Shown in pieces: positions 30,201 to 42,000 of a DNA stretch of 64,000 nt. The number at the start of each line of letters is the position of its first letter. Positions within the stretch are counted from its first letter, which is position 1. The notes below the pieces were generated by a model, which did not search any database, was not told where the DNA came from, and worked only from the letters and a program-made list of their open reading frames with translations. The DNA is from Asterias amurensis (lineage: Eukaryota; Echinodermata; Asteroidea; Forcipulatida; Asteriidae): positions 15,501,950-15,565,949 of the forward strand of contig NC_092666.1 of assembly GCF_032118995.1 (NCBI RefSeq), written 5' to 3'. Both the position numbers and the translations under genes were made by a program.

Positions 30201-30567
30201 TCTACTCGCCACTCAAACATGCTCCTTGAGTACCTAGCAGGATCCTAGCAGATTACCCTTTGACCTCACATCCCATTAACATTCAATAGTTCATATTTCA
30301 AATGAAGAAGGAATGTTTTTCAACACTGAGTTAGCCAGCCAGCCCCTTAGGAGATAAGTTTGACTGATCCTCAGGTATTTTAACTGTCATTTGGCCAGTG
30401 GACCACTGGACTTATTTAATCCTTCAAATGTAATGCTGAAAGTATTTTAATTATTTGTTCTGATTTAGGCTTTTTCTTGTTTCTTTTATCTCCAGGTGTT
30501 TGGAAGCATTGTTGCCTTTACGATCCGTTACCAGCTTGCCAGAGTCTTCTACGATGTTGTTGAATAA
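24041..30567 (+). CDS. DPAGT1: DPAGT1, UDP-GlcNAc:dolichyl-phosphate GlcNAc-1-phosphotransferase, complete, 9 exons, 418 aa
   Basis: ER multi-pass enzyme (Alg7 in yeast). It transfers GlcNAc-1-phosphate from UDP-GlcNAc to dolichyl phosphate, the first committed step of N-glycan precursor synthesis and the target of tunicamycin. Exons: 24041-24225, 25097-25217, 26324-26537, 26780-26926, 27823-27907, 28412-28600, 29141-29211, 29781-29953, 30496-30567. All junctions are GT-AG with matching phases and sum to 1,257 nt including TAA. Human DPAGT1 is about 408 residues. Conserved landmarks: [10 protein letters not shown], the catalytic aspartates in [64 protein letters not shown], and a C-terminus close to human RYQLVRLFYDV. 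No key residue appears lost. It is followed by C2CD2L on the same strand. Confidence 0.97.
24500..24555. repeat. Palindrome in DPAGT1 intron 1
   Basis: TACTTCTAGAAACTATAAGG pairs with CCTTATAGTTTCTAGAAGTA across a 4-nt loop. An ACAACAATGT motif lies on both sides and may be a target duplication. Confidence 0.8.
25097..25217 (+). CDS. DPAGT1: DPAGT1 exon 2
   Basis: 121 nt encoding [20 protein letters not shown] (second helix) and FPHHR. Acceptor TTCTTACAG|, donor ATAGG|GTAAGA. Confidence 0.94.
25245..25642. repeat. Interspersed repeat, 'GGGCCCAATTTCATAGAGCT' family
   Basis: Starts with GGGCCCAATTTCATAGAGCT and ends AGCAGCTCTATGAAATTGGG, an inverted terminal pair. The interior has AGCAAAAATAAGCAGGATAC and CAGTCACAGATC. 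Copies recur at about 9365-9455, 35975-36190 and 56060-56225, with a diverged one at 48445-48715. Confidence 0.75.
26324..26537 (+). CDS. DPAGT1: DPAGT1 exon 3: catalytic Asp-Asp motif
   Basis: 214 nt encoding [20 protein letters not shown], the magnesium/substrate-binding motif, then [20 protein letters not shown]. Acceptor TTGAACAG|, donor TTGG|GTGAGT. Confidence 0.96.
26780..26926 (+). CDS. DPAGT1: DPAGT1 exon 4
   Basis: 147 nt encoding [20 protein letters not shown] and [11 protein letters not shown], with the conserved active-site Asn residues. Acceptor TTTATAG|, donor ACTG|GTAAGG. Confidence 0.96.
27258..27617 (-). mobile_element. tRNA-derived SINE, near full length, in DPAGT1 intron 4
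   Basis: Read on the minus strand, the head is TGCCCGAGCAGTTAAGGGC with a B-box-like GAGTTCGAATCCCGGTCGTG. A central GAGCAAGACACTTAAC motif follows, as found in many deuterostome SINEs. The tail is GCGCTATATAAAAACTC then (ATT)n. About 360 bp. Confidence 0.8.
27823..27907 (+). CDS. DPAGT1: DPAGT1 exon 5
   Basis: 85 nt encoding [20 protein letters not shown] and AAILYYN, a membrane helix. Acceptor CTCTGCAG|, donor TTG|GTAAGT. Confidence 0.93.
28412..28600 (+). CDS. DPAGT1: DPAGT1 exon 6
   Basis: 189 nt encoding [20 protein letters not shown] with the catalytic-loop Asp, [13 protein letters not shown], and PCPRHRLPK, the UDP-binding Arg/His loop. Acceptor CTCACCAG|, donor CAAA|GTAGGT. Confidence 0.96.
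28640..28975 (+). mobile_element. SINE, same family, in DPAGT1 intron 6
   Basis: GTTCAGCAGAGTGTGGGTTT, GAGTCCCAGTTGTGACAC, ACTTTATATCGAAAAGAGAT, ATTGTGCCGCAGCACTG, then tail GTGCTATATAAGAATCAAGT. The central part differs from the 27258 copy, so a subfamily. Confidence 0.75.
29141..29211 (+). CDS. DPAGT1: DPAGT1 exon 7
   Basis: 71 nt encoding [19 protein letters not shown] and NIIG, matching the human loop that contains MSYSKFKTK. Acceptor CTTACTAG|, donor TTG|GTGAGT. Confidence 0.93.
29470..29735. repeat. Family A MITE, near-perfect long palindrome, in DPAGT1 intron 7
   Basis: Arms of about 105 nt: AGAAGAGTTTGCGGTAACAC, CATGTAATCACTATCTC, GGTTCTGAAAAGAACCGTTG and CGTTTCGATCAGTATGCTCT, mirrored across TCGTCTTCTGG. 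It ends 45 bp before exon 8 and could form a large hairpin in the pre-mRNA. Confidence 0.85.
29781..29953 (+). CDS. DPAGT1: DPAGT1 exon 8
   Basis: 173 nt encoding [20 protein letters not shown] and [16 protein letters not shown], the last but one helix region. Acceptor GATTTCAG|, donor CCAG|GTACGT. Confidence 0.95.
30496..30567 (+). CDS. DPAGT1: DPAGT1 exon 9 and stop
   Basis: 72 nt encoding [20 protein letters not shown] then VVE and TAA at 30565-30567. Acceptor ATCTCCAG|. Confidence 0.95.
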   Translation: MFGSIVAFTIRYQLARVFYDVVE

Positions 30568-31480
30568 CTTTTAAGTTGTTGAAACAACTGAAAAAAACTT
30601 TAAATTTTTCTTTAATCGTCCAAAAAGTTTGTAATTACGGTAAACTGATAAATTACACCTGTACAGATACAGTACATTGCTTGTTTTTTTTCTTTTCTTT
30701 TTAATATGTTAAACGCAAAAACAAACTTTTGATTTACTTTTAATTCTTTGTAGAATTGAAACTTGTCCCTTGAGAACTATCCTCACCCTCCTATCAATAA
30801 TGTTTGTTCTAAATATACAAGAGAGTTAATAATATAATGGCATACAACATGCACCCTCCTTTGTTCGACTCTTTGTCCTGACAAACATCACTATTTTGTG
30901 CTAGCAATTGTGTACCTGCTGTCCCTTTTGTTATTAGTCCTCAGTCTGACTGCAGAATGTCACTACAAGTACTCGCACACACAAACACACACAAGTATGT
31001 TTATGGTGTATCCTAGGATTTCTCTGTGTTCTCCCATTGTTTGGACATGTTTTGGTTTACTTTTTTAAGACGTCTCCATTAGTTTTGTACTCAAAATCTA
31101 CCGAGGACTGTACTCTGTGTGACTTTTTCCAGGATCCCTTTTGTTAAAGTCCTTGGTTATAGTAGACATGCTCAAGCTTTAAATAATGTTATTGCTTTGT
31201 GAAAATCTGCCCCAGATCTCATTCTTTTTTACTGAGAAGAAGACAAAATAAATAAATATACAATTGTTTAAAATGTATGCATTTTATATTTAAATTACAA
31301 TCAACTGATATGGAAATTATTTATTAACAATATCAGCGCTGAAAGTTTTTTGTATTTCTGTCGGAGAAGATGTTAAGATGTCAAAGATCAACTTATTGCC
31401 AGCTTTGTAAGATTAAATGAAATAACATTTGTTGTAAATCAAAACATGTTTCACTGTTTTTTACAAGAAATAAAAACCAT
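30568..31480 (+). other. DPAGT1: DPAGT1 3' UTR with polyadenylation signals
   Basis: AT-rich, no repeats. AATAAA motifs lie at 31247-31252 (inside AATAAATAAA) and 31469-31474. Either could end the transcript. Confidence 0.5.
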
Positions 31481-32573
31481 TATTATGAAGTATTTTATGG
31501 AGCATTGGATTGATTTTTGTTTTCACTAATTCGCTGTTTACACGGATGGATGGTAAATATAGCACCCAGGTCAAAGGTATACTTTGGTAACTGTCAAAGA
31601 CCAGTATCCTCACTTGGTTATTCCAAATAATAATGCAGTCAATTTGGTCTACATAGCGCCCTCATCTGTCAAAGCCTGATAAATTCTGTATTTCAGAATT
31701 TAATAACGTGATTGATTATCAACTTTTTTTAAACCAGAAAGGGACAAACTTCAAATAAATCCTGAGTTTCCGGCATGATTCTACAGATAAATTAACATTT
31801 TAATTAATTAAAAATGTCGTAAAACTTTTGAAATAAAAAAGCTCGATCTCACAATGTACTGTACATATGCAGGAAATTTTACATTGTACAGTGCATTACA
31901 ATACTGTTTTATATTAATTCAAAAAATTGTGAAATAGGTTGGCTTGGATGGCAGGATCATTAAACCCAATCAACATTACGTAAACAAACCGGGCATACAT
32001 TAATAAAAAATAATAATAAAAAAATATTTAATTGCTCATTAAATACTTAATCATAATGATAATTATCAGAATAATGAATTAAAAAGTATCTATAACAATA
32101 CCTCACCTATACAAAGAATGGTATGCGATTTTGATATAATCTAATTTGTAATGACTATAGCATTATGAATATTATGACTAATTTAATATTAAACAAAAAT
32201 GATAATTAATAACAACAAGAGGGTATGACTATTGTCTTAAAAATCCAAGCTAACTCCTTTTAATTATAAAGGCCCTTTAGGTCACTAATAATTTGACCCA
32301 TTTTGTTTCGCGTGATATTATGCACACGTAAAACCCGGTAGGCAAATTTTATGCATGGAGTTTATGCATGCTACACTACTGGTTGGTTACACATCATTTG
32401 AACTCGATGGAATGCCAAACTCGCGACAGCGCTGCCGGTCTTTTGGATTGATAACCTCAAAGAAAATGTCTCTATGACCTCGTGAATGCCTCTGGAAATC
32501 TCCCTAGGACATAAACCATCTCGCACTGTGTACAATTTCATGTACTGTACATGGTTTGTTGTTTTGGCCAAAT
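30568..32573. other. DPAGT1-C2CD2L intergenic interval
   Basis: 3' UTR of DPAGT1, then AT-rich sequence to about 32300. No additional gene seen. The C2CD2L promoter should lie in about 32300-32570, where CpGs become more frequent. Confidence 0.45.
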
Positions 32574-33035
32574 ATGTCAACGAGCACAGACAACGACATA
32601 GCAAAGCAAGTACTGTCACAATGCAGTGAAGGGGTAAATAAAATGGCCGGTGTGACAGCGTACTTCTTGGCCGCACTGCGGTCCGGAGAAATCGACATTT
32701 TAGACATTTTCCTGATCGGATGGGTTGTTCTTGCTGCTGTAGTTGTTGTGACAGTATCTTGGCTCAACCCAGGACAGAAAAACAAGGGCCAGGGAGGCGC
32801 TGTTCGGGGCAGAGATGCCAACGACGGGTCAGTGCGAGGAAGTCCGGGGAAAGGTAGCTGGAGCGAGACGTCGTCGGGGCAGACGCCGGGCAATGCAGGC
32901 GATGCAGCCGGTGTGGAGACGTGTCGGTGGGTCAACTCGCTGGTCGCATGGATGTATATGCACCAATCACAAGCACCTGGACAGTTATTAACAGCTTGGT
33001 TAAAAGCTCTAAATGAACAGACAAGAAAACGAGGG
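32574..33035 (+). CDS. C2CD2L: C2CD2L exon 1: ER membrane anchor and start of SMP domain
   Basis: 154 codons from ATG at 32574; an internal ATG at 32643 (AAAATGGCC) is an alternative. Hydrophobic segment FLIGWVVLAAVVVVTVSW, then a Gly/Ser/Lys linker (PGQKNKGQGGAVRGRD), then VNSLVAWMYMHQ and AWLKALNEQTRKRG, which starts the SMP region. Ends in phase 0 at GAGG|GTAGGT. Confidence 0.88.
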
Positions 33036-36000
33036 GTAGGTATTGTTTGACAACATCGTGGTTACTTTATGGTATGGTTTATTAAAATAACATGAAATTC
33101 ATATTCATATCTTTCAGTTTCATTATAATTTATTGACACTTTTTATTTATTAATTATTAGGCCCTATTATTAAATAAGAATAACTTTCCGTATGGCGCCA
33201 CCACCTTTTCACTCATTTTTACAAAAAGGGATATCTCATTTAGGTAAATTAAATACTATATTATTTCATATCGAATGAAAAAGTGGTGGCGCCATACGGA
33301 CTTTTCCTTAAATTAATAAAATGATTAATAAACAAAACATTCCTCTTTTTGAAATGGCCGTGGTGAACAGATAGGGATGCCATTTTTTGAGTGAATATTC
33401 ACAAAATTTAAGTCAATATTCATGTAAATTGTCTGTGCCTTTTTCACAAATATTTACATGAATATTTACATTAATATTGCGAATAAGGACAAAATACACT
33501 TCGTGTATGCCTACTGCTTGCTGCTCGGACAATGTGTAATGATTTTGCGCATGTTGACTCTTTTGACCTCTGTGCCCATTTCCAGACAACCCCTATATTG
33601 GGGGTTGTTCCCAAGATAGACTTAAACAAATAATATTAAAGGCCTGGGTTATCCGCCAATTGGTTTATCAAAGATTAGTTTATTTCTTATTGCAAAAGCA
33701 AGCAGGTAAGAAGGTATGGGAACTACAGTGGTAAGTAATTTACAGTTGTGATTGTAATTTATCCTCGATGCAAATTTAACATAATGTAATTGTATGCACA
33801 ATGTACGCCCAGTTTGTCGTAACTTTATTCAGTGAACCTTGAACTTTGAACCTTGGATAGCATCCATGACATTTTTTTCATTTCACAAGTCCACTCAGCT
33901 TTCCAACACTGAATTAGCAAACTGGACCGCTTGGAGTGAATTGTAATTGGTGCCCAGTTGATTTTAAAATGATTTTTTTTCCAGCTGACCACAGTGTGCT
34001 AAGGGAGGACGCTGCAATACAACAAACCATAATGGGATTAATGCTAAGCCTGATGATGATTATTTCTCAAAATATTTGTAGTCATATATTACCAAGTGTG
34101 CACACCCATTAGCTTTCTACATAACTATGGAGAAAGCTTTTACACCCTGTAAACAATTGTTTATCCATCGTCCATCTGTTCCATTGTTCCTTTCTGAGCG
34201 GAGTCATTTAAAATGACAAATGGTTTCTGTGTCATTCCATTGAGTAATGACGGAAAATTGATTTGCTCCATCATGCAAATGAGCATCTCCTTTGTCATCA
34301 ATAGTCAGTGCTATTGTAGCACCAAGCTCTTTGGGTAGGCCTATTGTACATTGTAGTGCAATGGAGCTCACCTTGGCATATTGTCTAGTGAAACATATTA
34401 TGGGCTTGTAAACACCACTCCTCAACTTGCCATGTGGGCTACTAAACAACTGTGCAACCAACAGTACTTGTTTATAAAAAGATAGGCATAATGCTCATGA
34501 ATATTTCTTAGTTTTCAGATGGGAATAATATGTTTTTTAATGTGTATGTATTTTGTAGTGCATGAAAGCATTTGAACGTAAAACTGGTTGTGATTGCCTT
34601 TAAATGCTACTATTAATAATAAACATCGGAAAGGTTTTTAATTTTAACAATAAGTTTAAAATCTTATTATAATGCATTGTAGTTTACTAGCCTGGTATGC
34701 TACTTTAAAAGTGTCAGGCCTGTACAATGCACATAAAATTAACCTCGGCCCATTTTCTTTGTCGTTTTTTTTATGTCAAATTTGAACCTATTTTTATATA
34801 AATTCAAGGTTTAAGCCAAAATTGTTGCAGGTTTGTTGTATGGTTGATCACACATAACATGAGGTCTGTCTGCAACATTTGGTAAGCTCAACCAATCCTG
34901 TTTATAATACTTTTAAGATTTATTTATTTCATTTACTGATTCTGAGAATTGTCTTGACTTCAATGTATCTGCAGAGTTCTGTGCAGGTGACCTTTGACCG
35001 ACTGAAGGCTGGTAGTCTGCCTCCTAAATTCAGTGCAATTAAAGCCGAGGCAGGACCCAGAGATTTCCTGGTAAGTAATAAGTCATCTACCTCTGTGGTA
35101 AAAGTCAACCGTTACTTCCTCCTTGCTTAGTATTCCTTCCTCATACATGTAGATTCCTTCCTCATAGATTCAATGAAATGCTGTAACACTATCATGCAAT
35201 ACATGTAGGTCATAATCCATTTGTGTTTCAGCTGGCAGTCCATTATTAGTGTCCACATGTATCCATTTTCTCTGTATCTGTATCATCTTTGTAAACAAGA
35301 TGCTAAGCAAAATATTCAAGCAGGCCCCTGTTTTTTCAAGTTCAGTGTCTGAGGTCAGTGAAATAAGGTCATGACCCATTTTTGCATCAAGGTCAAACTT
35401 CATATGTTTGGGAGGCTGTGCACACAAGATTGTCATCAGTTGTTGATGGTAGACTTTGTATGATGTACCTCATAGCCTCCTTTGCCCTGGTCTTGGGCTT
35501 GGTGCCCCTTCAAAGTTTCCTGTAGAATGTTGAGTTTTCCCAATGGAAGTGCCCTTTGCAAAATGAAAAAGGCCTGTGCCCTCTCACAGATGAAATTCCA
35601 GGGGTAGATTTCACAAAGAGTTAGGACTAGTCCTAACTTAAGACTAGTCCTACGAGAAATTGAACACTTAAGGCTAGTCCTAAGTTAGGACGAGTAACTC
35701 GTCCTAATAACCCGAGATAGTCTTGACTCTTTGTGAAATCAACCCCAGGTCTGTCAGTGCTTTTTTGAGTGGGCAGACTAAATTTACCATTAAGCCATTT
35801 TGATAATGGCTGACACAAGACTAGTAGGCACTACGACACAACAATAGGTTTTGGTAAGTAATGTGTCTGTATCCTAAACATGGCACTCTTGTCCACCCAT
35901 AGAGAAAGGCTTTTAAAAATCTTTGTAAATTTATGGAGACTCTGAGTTGAGACGAAAGACAGTTCGTTTTGTGAACCCAATTTCGCAGAGTTGCTTTTAA

Positions 36001-39000
36001 TTAAGCAGAAAATTTTGCTTAAAATTGTTTGCTAATAAGCAAAAATAAGCAGGATACCAGTCACAGATTGTACATGTGACATAGCGTTATGGCTGGTTAA
36101 CCTTCTTCTGGTAGGTACATGTCAGCATAGTTTGGTTGTGCTTAGCTGCTACTTTTTGTGCATTAAGCAGCTCTATGAAATTGGAACCAGCTTTTAACTG
36201 TACACTATATCTTTGATGTCCCTAAGTCACAGATGCTTTCATAGAGAGTGAGTTTGCCAAACATACCAGAGAGATGTGTAGACCAATTGCTATGATCCGT
36301 CAATCATCATGAGGATTTCATCTCAGACCACTAGGGGGGCCCCATGAACCCATGAAAAACATATTTCTGCTCTGCCTGGGGTGGATGATGGCATAAGAAA
36401 TGTTTGGGCTGAGAAGTTGCATTCCTGTGCTGGAGGCAGAATGAGCAGTGTTGCCTTTTGGGGAAGGGGTGCATAGTGAATATCTGACGTGTACACTGTA
36501 TGACACTTCAGGGAACAATTCCATCCAGCAATTTTACAAAGCAAAATTTATAGACTAAACAGATTTTGTGCACACTGAATGCTGATAAAAAAAAGAAGTA
36601 ATATTAATAAGGGAATTAAGGGGTAGCGACGAGTTCTTCAACTGCCATTTAAAGCCGGCAGGGTTGTTGCGGTGTGATAAAGGCCTGAGCCGAAGGCGAG
36701 GGCCTTTTTCGCAAGGCAACGACCCTGCAAGGGTCACTACTCTTTTATTCCCATTCATAAATGCCCTTTTGTTAAAAAAAGTTAAAAAATACAGTTATAG
36801 AAACTTTAACAGTTGAAAATTTAACAATTGAAAATTCGAGGTTTGAAATACCAAACTTTGTGAGGAATCTGGTCGATGCACATGGGTTATGTGTACGGGC
36901 GCGCGCTTAGATTATGCGCGTGCGCTTAGATTACGCCCTGTTACTATAGCTATGAATTTCATTCTGCGGAAGCCATCTTGATATAAACAGCTCCAGCATG
37001 TCATTATCAAAGGTTTAAACACCCCCTTGTGACACGCTCTCCACCAATAAGAATAGAGAAACTGTGTGGGGTATTTATGAATGATGATTTTTGAGTAGCA
37101 ACTGACATATTTTGTGTAGCATTTTGCTTGTATCTGCTATACAAGGGAAATTGTTTACTGGACTTGAACACACTGGTATTACACATTACCCGTGTTTTGG
37201 ATGTTAATCATCAAAAGGACTTTTAGCATTATATCTCTCAGAAGGACTTCAATTATCATATCTAGTGCGAGTCTCTTATCGTTTTTCTATGATCAGACCA
37301 AATAATAAACATCTTTTGAAAAGGAACATCCAGACCAAAATTTTGGCGCATCTGTTGTGTGCTTCAGGAGAAAATAGTGGAAAAAACACCATGGATGTAA
37401 ACACATATACTGTAGTGTCCCTAACTAAATTTTGGTCGTAACAGACAGAATCAGCTGAGATGCGCTTTTTGAGGTTTTTAGATACACTTTTCTTGAATAT
37501 GACTTCAATTAACAGAGTATTCTAAATTTAGAGAGTATTCTAAATGTTTACGAACTTCACAAGCAGCAAGTTTTCACTTTCAACTAAAACAAAAAAAGTT
37601 TAAAGGCAGTGGACACTATTGGTAATTGTCAAAGACTAGCCTTCACAGTTGGTAAAATAACAAACCTGTGAAAATTTGAGCTCAATCAGTCAGCAAAGTT
37701 GCGAGGTATTAATGAAAGAAAAAAACACCCTTGTCGCACCATGGTCACATGAAGTTGTGTGCTTTCAGATGATTTAATTCGAGACCTCCAATTCTAAATC
37801 TGAGGTCTCGAAATCAAATTTGTGGAAAATTACTTCTTTCTCGAAAACTATGTCACTTCAGAGGGAGCCGTTTCTCACGATGTTTTATACTATCAACCTC
37901 TCCCCATTACTCACAATCGAGAAAGGTTTTATGATAATAATTATTTTGAGTAATTACCAATAGTGTCCACTGCCTTTAATAAAAATTTATCCTGTGCTTT
38001 ATCTTTAATTTTAAGTTTTATACAATTCCTCATTGGCTGGACACAGTCTCTGTTTTCAAGACTAAATGTTGGTTAAATAACTGGCACATCTCCTAGGGAC
38101 TTTCCACTGTTAGTGTTAAATGATAATTCAGCTATTCTGAACAGAGTCATCCCTTGACAGTCAGCTGTTGTAAATTCTGTAATTTCCTTCCAACTCTACG
38201 ACTCAGCTGCCCAATTCAATCAGCATTGTGTCACACAAGGGAGCTGTGTGTCACATGACACATTGCTCTGTGCGGAGTCTTCGGGGAAAGGAGGGTAATT
38301 AAAGGATTGGAGGAGAGGGGTTGGGTTGAGGTATATAGATTTTAGGAAGTTATGGAAAGAATGTATATATTAGTATTATCTCATCTACATTGGCAAAGAA
38401 AAAAAGGCCTTTTTTCTCATTTCATTTCTGGTCTTGTGAAAAAGAAACTCAGGCCTGATACTTCACGGAGGCAACGGAGGCGATTGTCTCCGTTGCCCCT
38501 TGCCATTGCCTTGGTGCCTTTGAAATGCTCCAGTAGAAATTTACATTTTCCTCATAGGGTGCCCTTTGTCAAAGAGAAAATGCCTTGGTGCCCTTGCCCT
38601 CTCAAAAACGAAGCATACAGCCCTGAAAACTGGTATGATAGTCAAACTTTTGATCTTCATATTACAAGCCTTTCAGTCTTATGGCTTTCCTTACATTTAT
38701 TACAAGCTTTCATTGTTTAGAATGTAAAGAGCTTGACATTTCCCCTGGATGCAGGCCTGATGCTAGACTTGTGGACAAGTCGTTAAATGTCTGTCGCCCG
38801 GCGACAGCGTTCCGACTCTTTCCGCAGTATTCTTGCGAGACTGCTGGCCCTGCAAGACTACTATTCTCACGACTACGGTCAGGGAGTAGAAGTCGGGCAA
38901 CCAGCAGTTCACGCGAGAGGAGTGATCTTGCGAGAGCACCGCCACAAACCAACTTTCTCACCGCGTGGGACCAATAGCGACGTTTCCACAAGTCTAGCTT

Positions 39001-42000
39001 GATGCTTGAGTTTTAATTGTTGGCCAGAAAACGGTCGGTTCCTATCGTCTTCATTTTTTTATCAAAACATCTCACATCATAGACGTATTTTAAAAATCAA
39101 TTTTAAATGTTGACTTTGAATCTGATAAATATATTTCATTTCTGTGGAGTATCATAAGACAATGAGAAAAATCTTCTCTTAGCACATGGTCAAAAAACAC
39201 GTAAAAAAAAAAAAAACAGATTAATTGTGACAATATGAAGATTCTCATAAAACATGTTGTCTTGTGACAAATTTTCTGGTACAGTAAACATTTTGAGCTG
39301 CATCCCTTCATAGTTTTGTCTCCACATTCAAGCCCTAGTATTTTATGTCCAGAACATGTAGATAAAGAGCGTCAATTTATAATTTGCTTTCTTCTAATGA
39401 TCACCCAGTCAAACTTAACCTGCTGTGAATGTCTACCACAGACAACCCATTGATTGGACCATCCTGTCCATGCCACGATGCGTTGCATGAATCCTTACCA
39501 CACTTCTCCTAGGTAACACATCCCGGCACTTAGCATTTTTCATTGCTGTTTCCATGGTAACGTCTTAAATTCATGCACTGGAGGCACAATAGTGGAGCGG
39601 CCTGTATTGTCTCACAGTCTGCAAGGGCTTTAGTAATTACGTTGGGTTGAGATGGTAAATAAATGGATGGATTATTATTTATTTGAGCGTGTGTAGGTCG
39701 GTAGGTATAGACAATAGCCATGTGTGGCTCTGCCCACACTAATGGGTACAATAATGTGGTATACTAGGAAACATTGTTATGTGTATAAGATAATTATAAT
39801 AATTGTAAGTAAAGATTAATTTGTTTTTTAACCTTCAATAGATATGTGTTCAAAAAAAGCACTGTGCACTCAGTACTTTCCTGAGTTCTGTAAAAAACAT
39901 CCATGAGGCATATTACTTGGGTGGGATCCGAACCTACTCTGTCTTAAGAATGCCATTATTTAAACATACTTACTAAAGCTATGATCCTAGTTTCAGACTT
40001 GTTTGTCAGCAATGACTCTCGCCCATGATTGATATTGAAAGCAGATGATATTGAAAGCAGATTCAGCCCCAGGAATGATTATAAAACTGCTGTGTTTCTT
40101 GGCAGGTTTTTTTTCTGAACAGCAAAACATAAATTTGATGACAGCCTGATGATGTGGTTGTTTATAAACGGCGTCACAAATGCTAAAAACAAAATGCAAG
40201 CTTTGCACATTTTTTGTGTGATACTTACAATTGTAGGTGTCCACTATGCTATTCCAATAAGGAAAGTTGACTGTTTGCACATATTACACAGACTGCAAAT
40301 AATAATTATTTAGGTTACGAGACATTCGGCCTCTATGCACAGCACAACAAAGAAAGCAATTGACATACTAGCTTATTTTGAAGCAATTTGTTACAATCAA
40401 GTGTTTTTTTTTTTTTCTTTTTTTTAAATAAAAGCCCCTTGAAAATCAGTGTGTACTGGTAAGTCAGTCTATAATGAAGGCCCAATGAAGTAAAAGGTAT
40501 TTTGAACAGAGATTTTTGTGGAAACGGCAGTTTTTGGCCTTGGTGCCCCTTCAAAAGTTTCTCAAAGACTTTTAAGGTTTCCAATGGAATTTCTCTTTGA
40601 AAAACGTAAATGACATTGCCGTCTCAAAGATGAAATGTCAGTCCTATGCAGCCAGCCCCAGTTAACAGCAACTCAAGTGGTTCAATATTTGACTTTTAAA
40701 TTGTCATTACATCTCTTTGACAATTGATGTGTTCATTAAGTGGTCTGCCAGTCCTTCATTTACCAACCTGTCTATCAACAGTCACCTCGTTATGGGTTTG
40801 TGCTCAACCAACAAGTGCACCAGGCTGTGCACTGGAGCTGTGTACTAGCCTTTTGTCAAGGCCTTGGTGGTTATGAGAGCCTTGATCCCAAGTGACTTGA
40901 ATGGGAGACCAGGCACACCAGTGGCGAACCATTTGACTTGTGCGCGTGGTCTCCTGTTCCATTCGCTGTTTACGCTATGAAGGCCTTGACAAAAAGCTAG
41001 GGCTGTGCAGGTTGATAAAATCCACAGTCAATCACTTTAACGTCCACTTAAGATGCACAGCAACAATCCACATAGTGACAACTTGTTTACATACATTTTT
41101 GCAGTAATGGGATTTTAATTGTGTCTGACTTGTTGTTAGAGTTTCAAGTTATTCAATATTGATTGTGATTGGTCAAAGCATCAATGGGGCGGAGCTAAGA
41201 TCAGTCTGATAAACATCATTGCAAGCAATGCAAGGCGAGTTTTAGCGATTAAAATTTGTGATGTCCGCACATTGTTAGAGAACCAAAATAATTCATTCAC
41301 TTACTGTGCAATTTACTAAACTGGCTATTTTGATAACTGTTAACAGTGTTTTATTTAATGTCATTATGTTTGTTTTGTTCTCTCATTTTCTCAAACATAG
41401 CGCTGTGATCCAGTGGTATTAATATTTCATTCTAATTTAATTTATTTTACATTTTAATATGTTCCTTTCCTCACTTCTCGTATATTTTACCCTTGGTATT
41501 TGGTCTTTCTGCTCTTGGTTTTGACTACTGTTTGGTGAAGGGTCATTTATTTAAAGGCATTTTTTATTTCCAATTTCCCAGGCCAAGGTTGAGGGTTTGT
41601 TACATTTTATCCTCTCACAATTTCTAATCACTTATTTATTTTACCTTTCCGGACGTATTTGGATTAACTGAAATGTGTTCGCTTGTGATCCATGTATTGG
41701 CCCCTTCATTTTAAATTTGAAGTCTACATTTTCAGTGTTTCTGCTTTATCTTGCATTTTTAATCTTTTTGTAAAGCAGCCCAAGGGGGTAGTAAATTGTG
41801 CAATTAATTGCTTGCAAGACTACTAAGTGGCCTAGATTTGTCTCATGTCACTAATGTCAGCTGGTTTTATTATTCCACCCTTGTCATGCTTGTCTCTTGG
41901 CATTTACACCATTTTATTATACACTAAAGTTTAATGGAGACTAATCAGAACTGTTCTGGTCAATGTACCCAATGCAACACAAGAAGCGAGTACAAGATTT

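Noticed and set aside
32371..32935. Minus-strand frames antisense to C2CD2L exon 1
   Set aside because: They are mirror frames of a GC-rich coding exon, with no domain.
38352..38720. 122-codon plus-strand frame
   Set aside because: It overlaps a CTTGGTGCCC interspersed repeat, with no domain or conserved motif.
38681..39002. Several 60-98-codon frames on both strands
   Set aside because: All fall in the GC-rich CTAGACTTGTGGA element; they are open because of composition, not selection.
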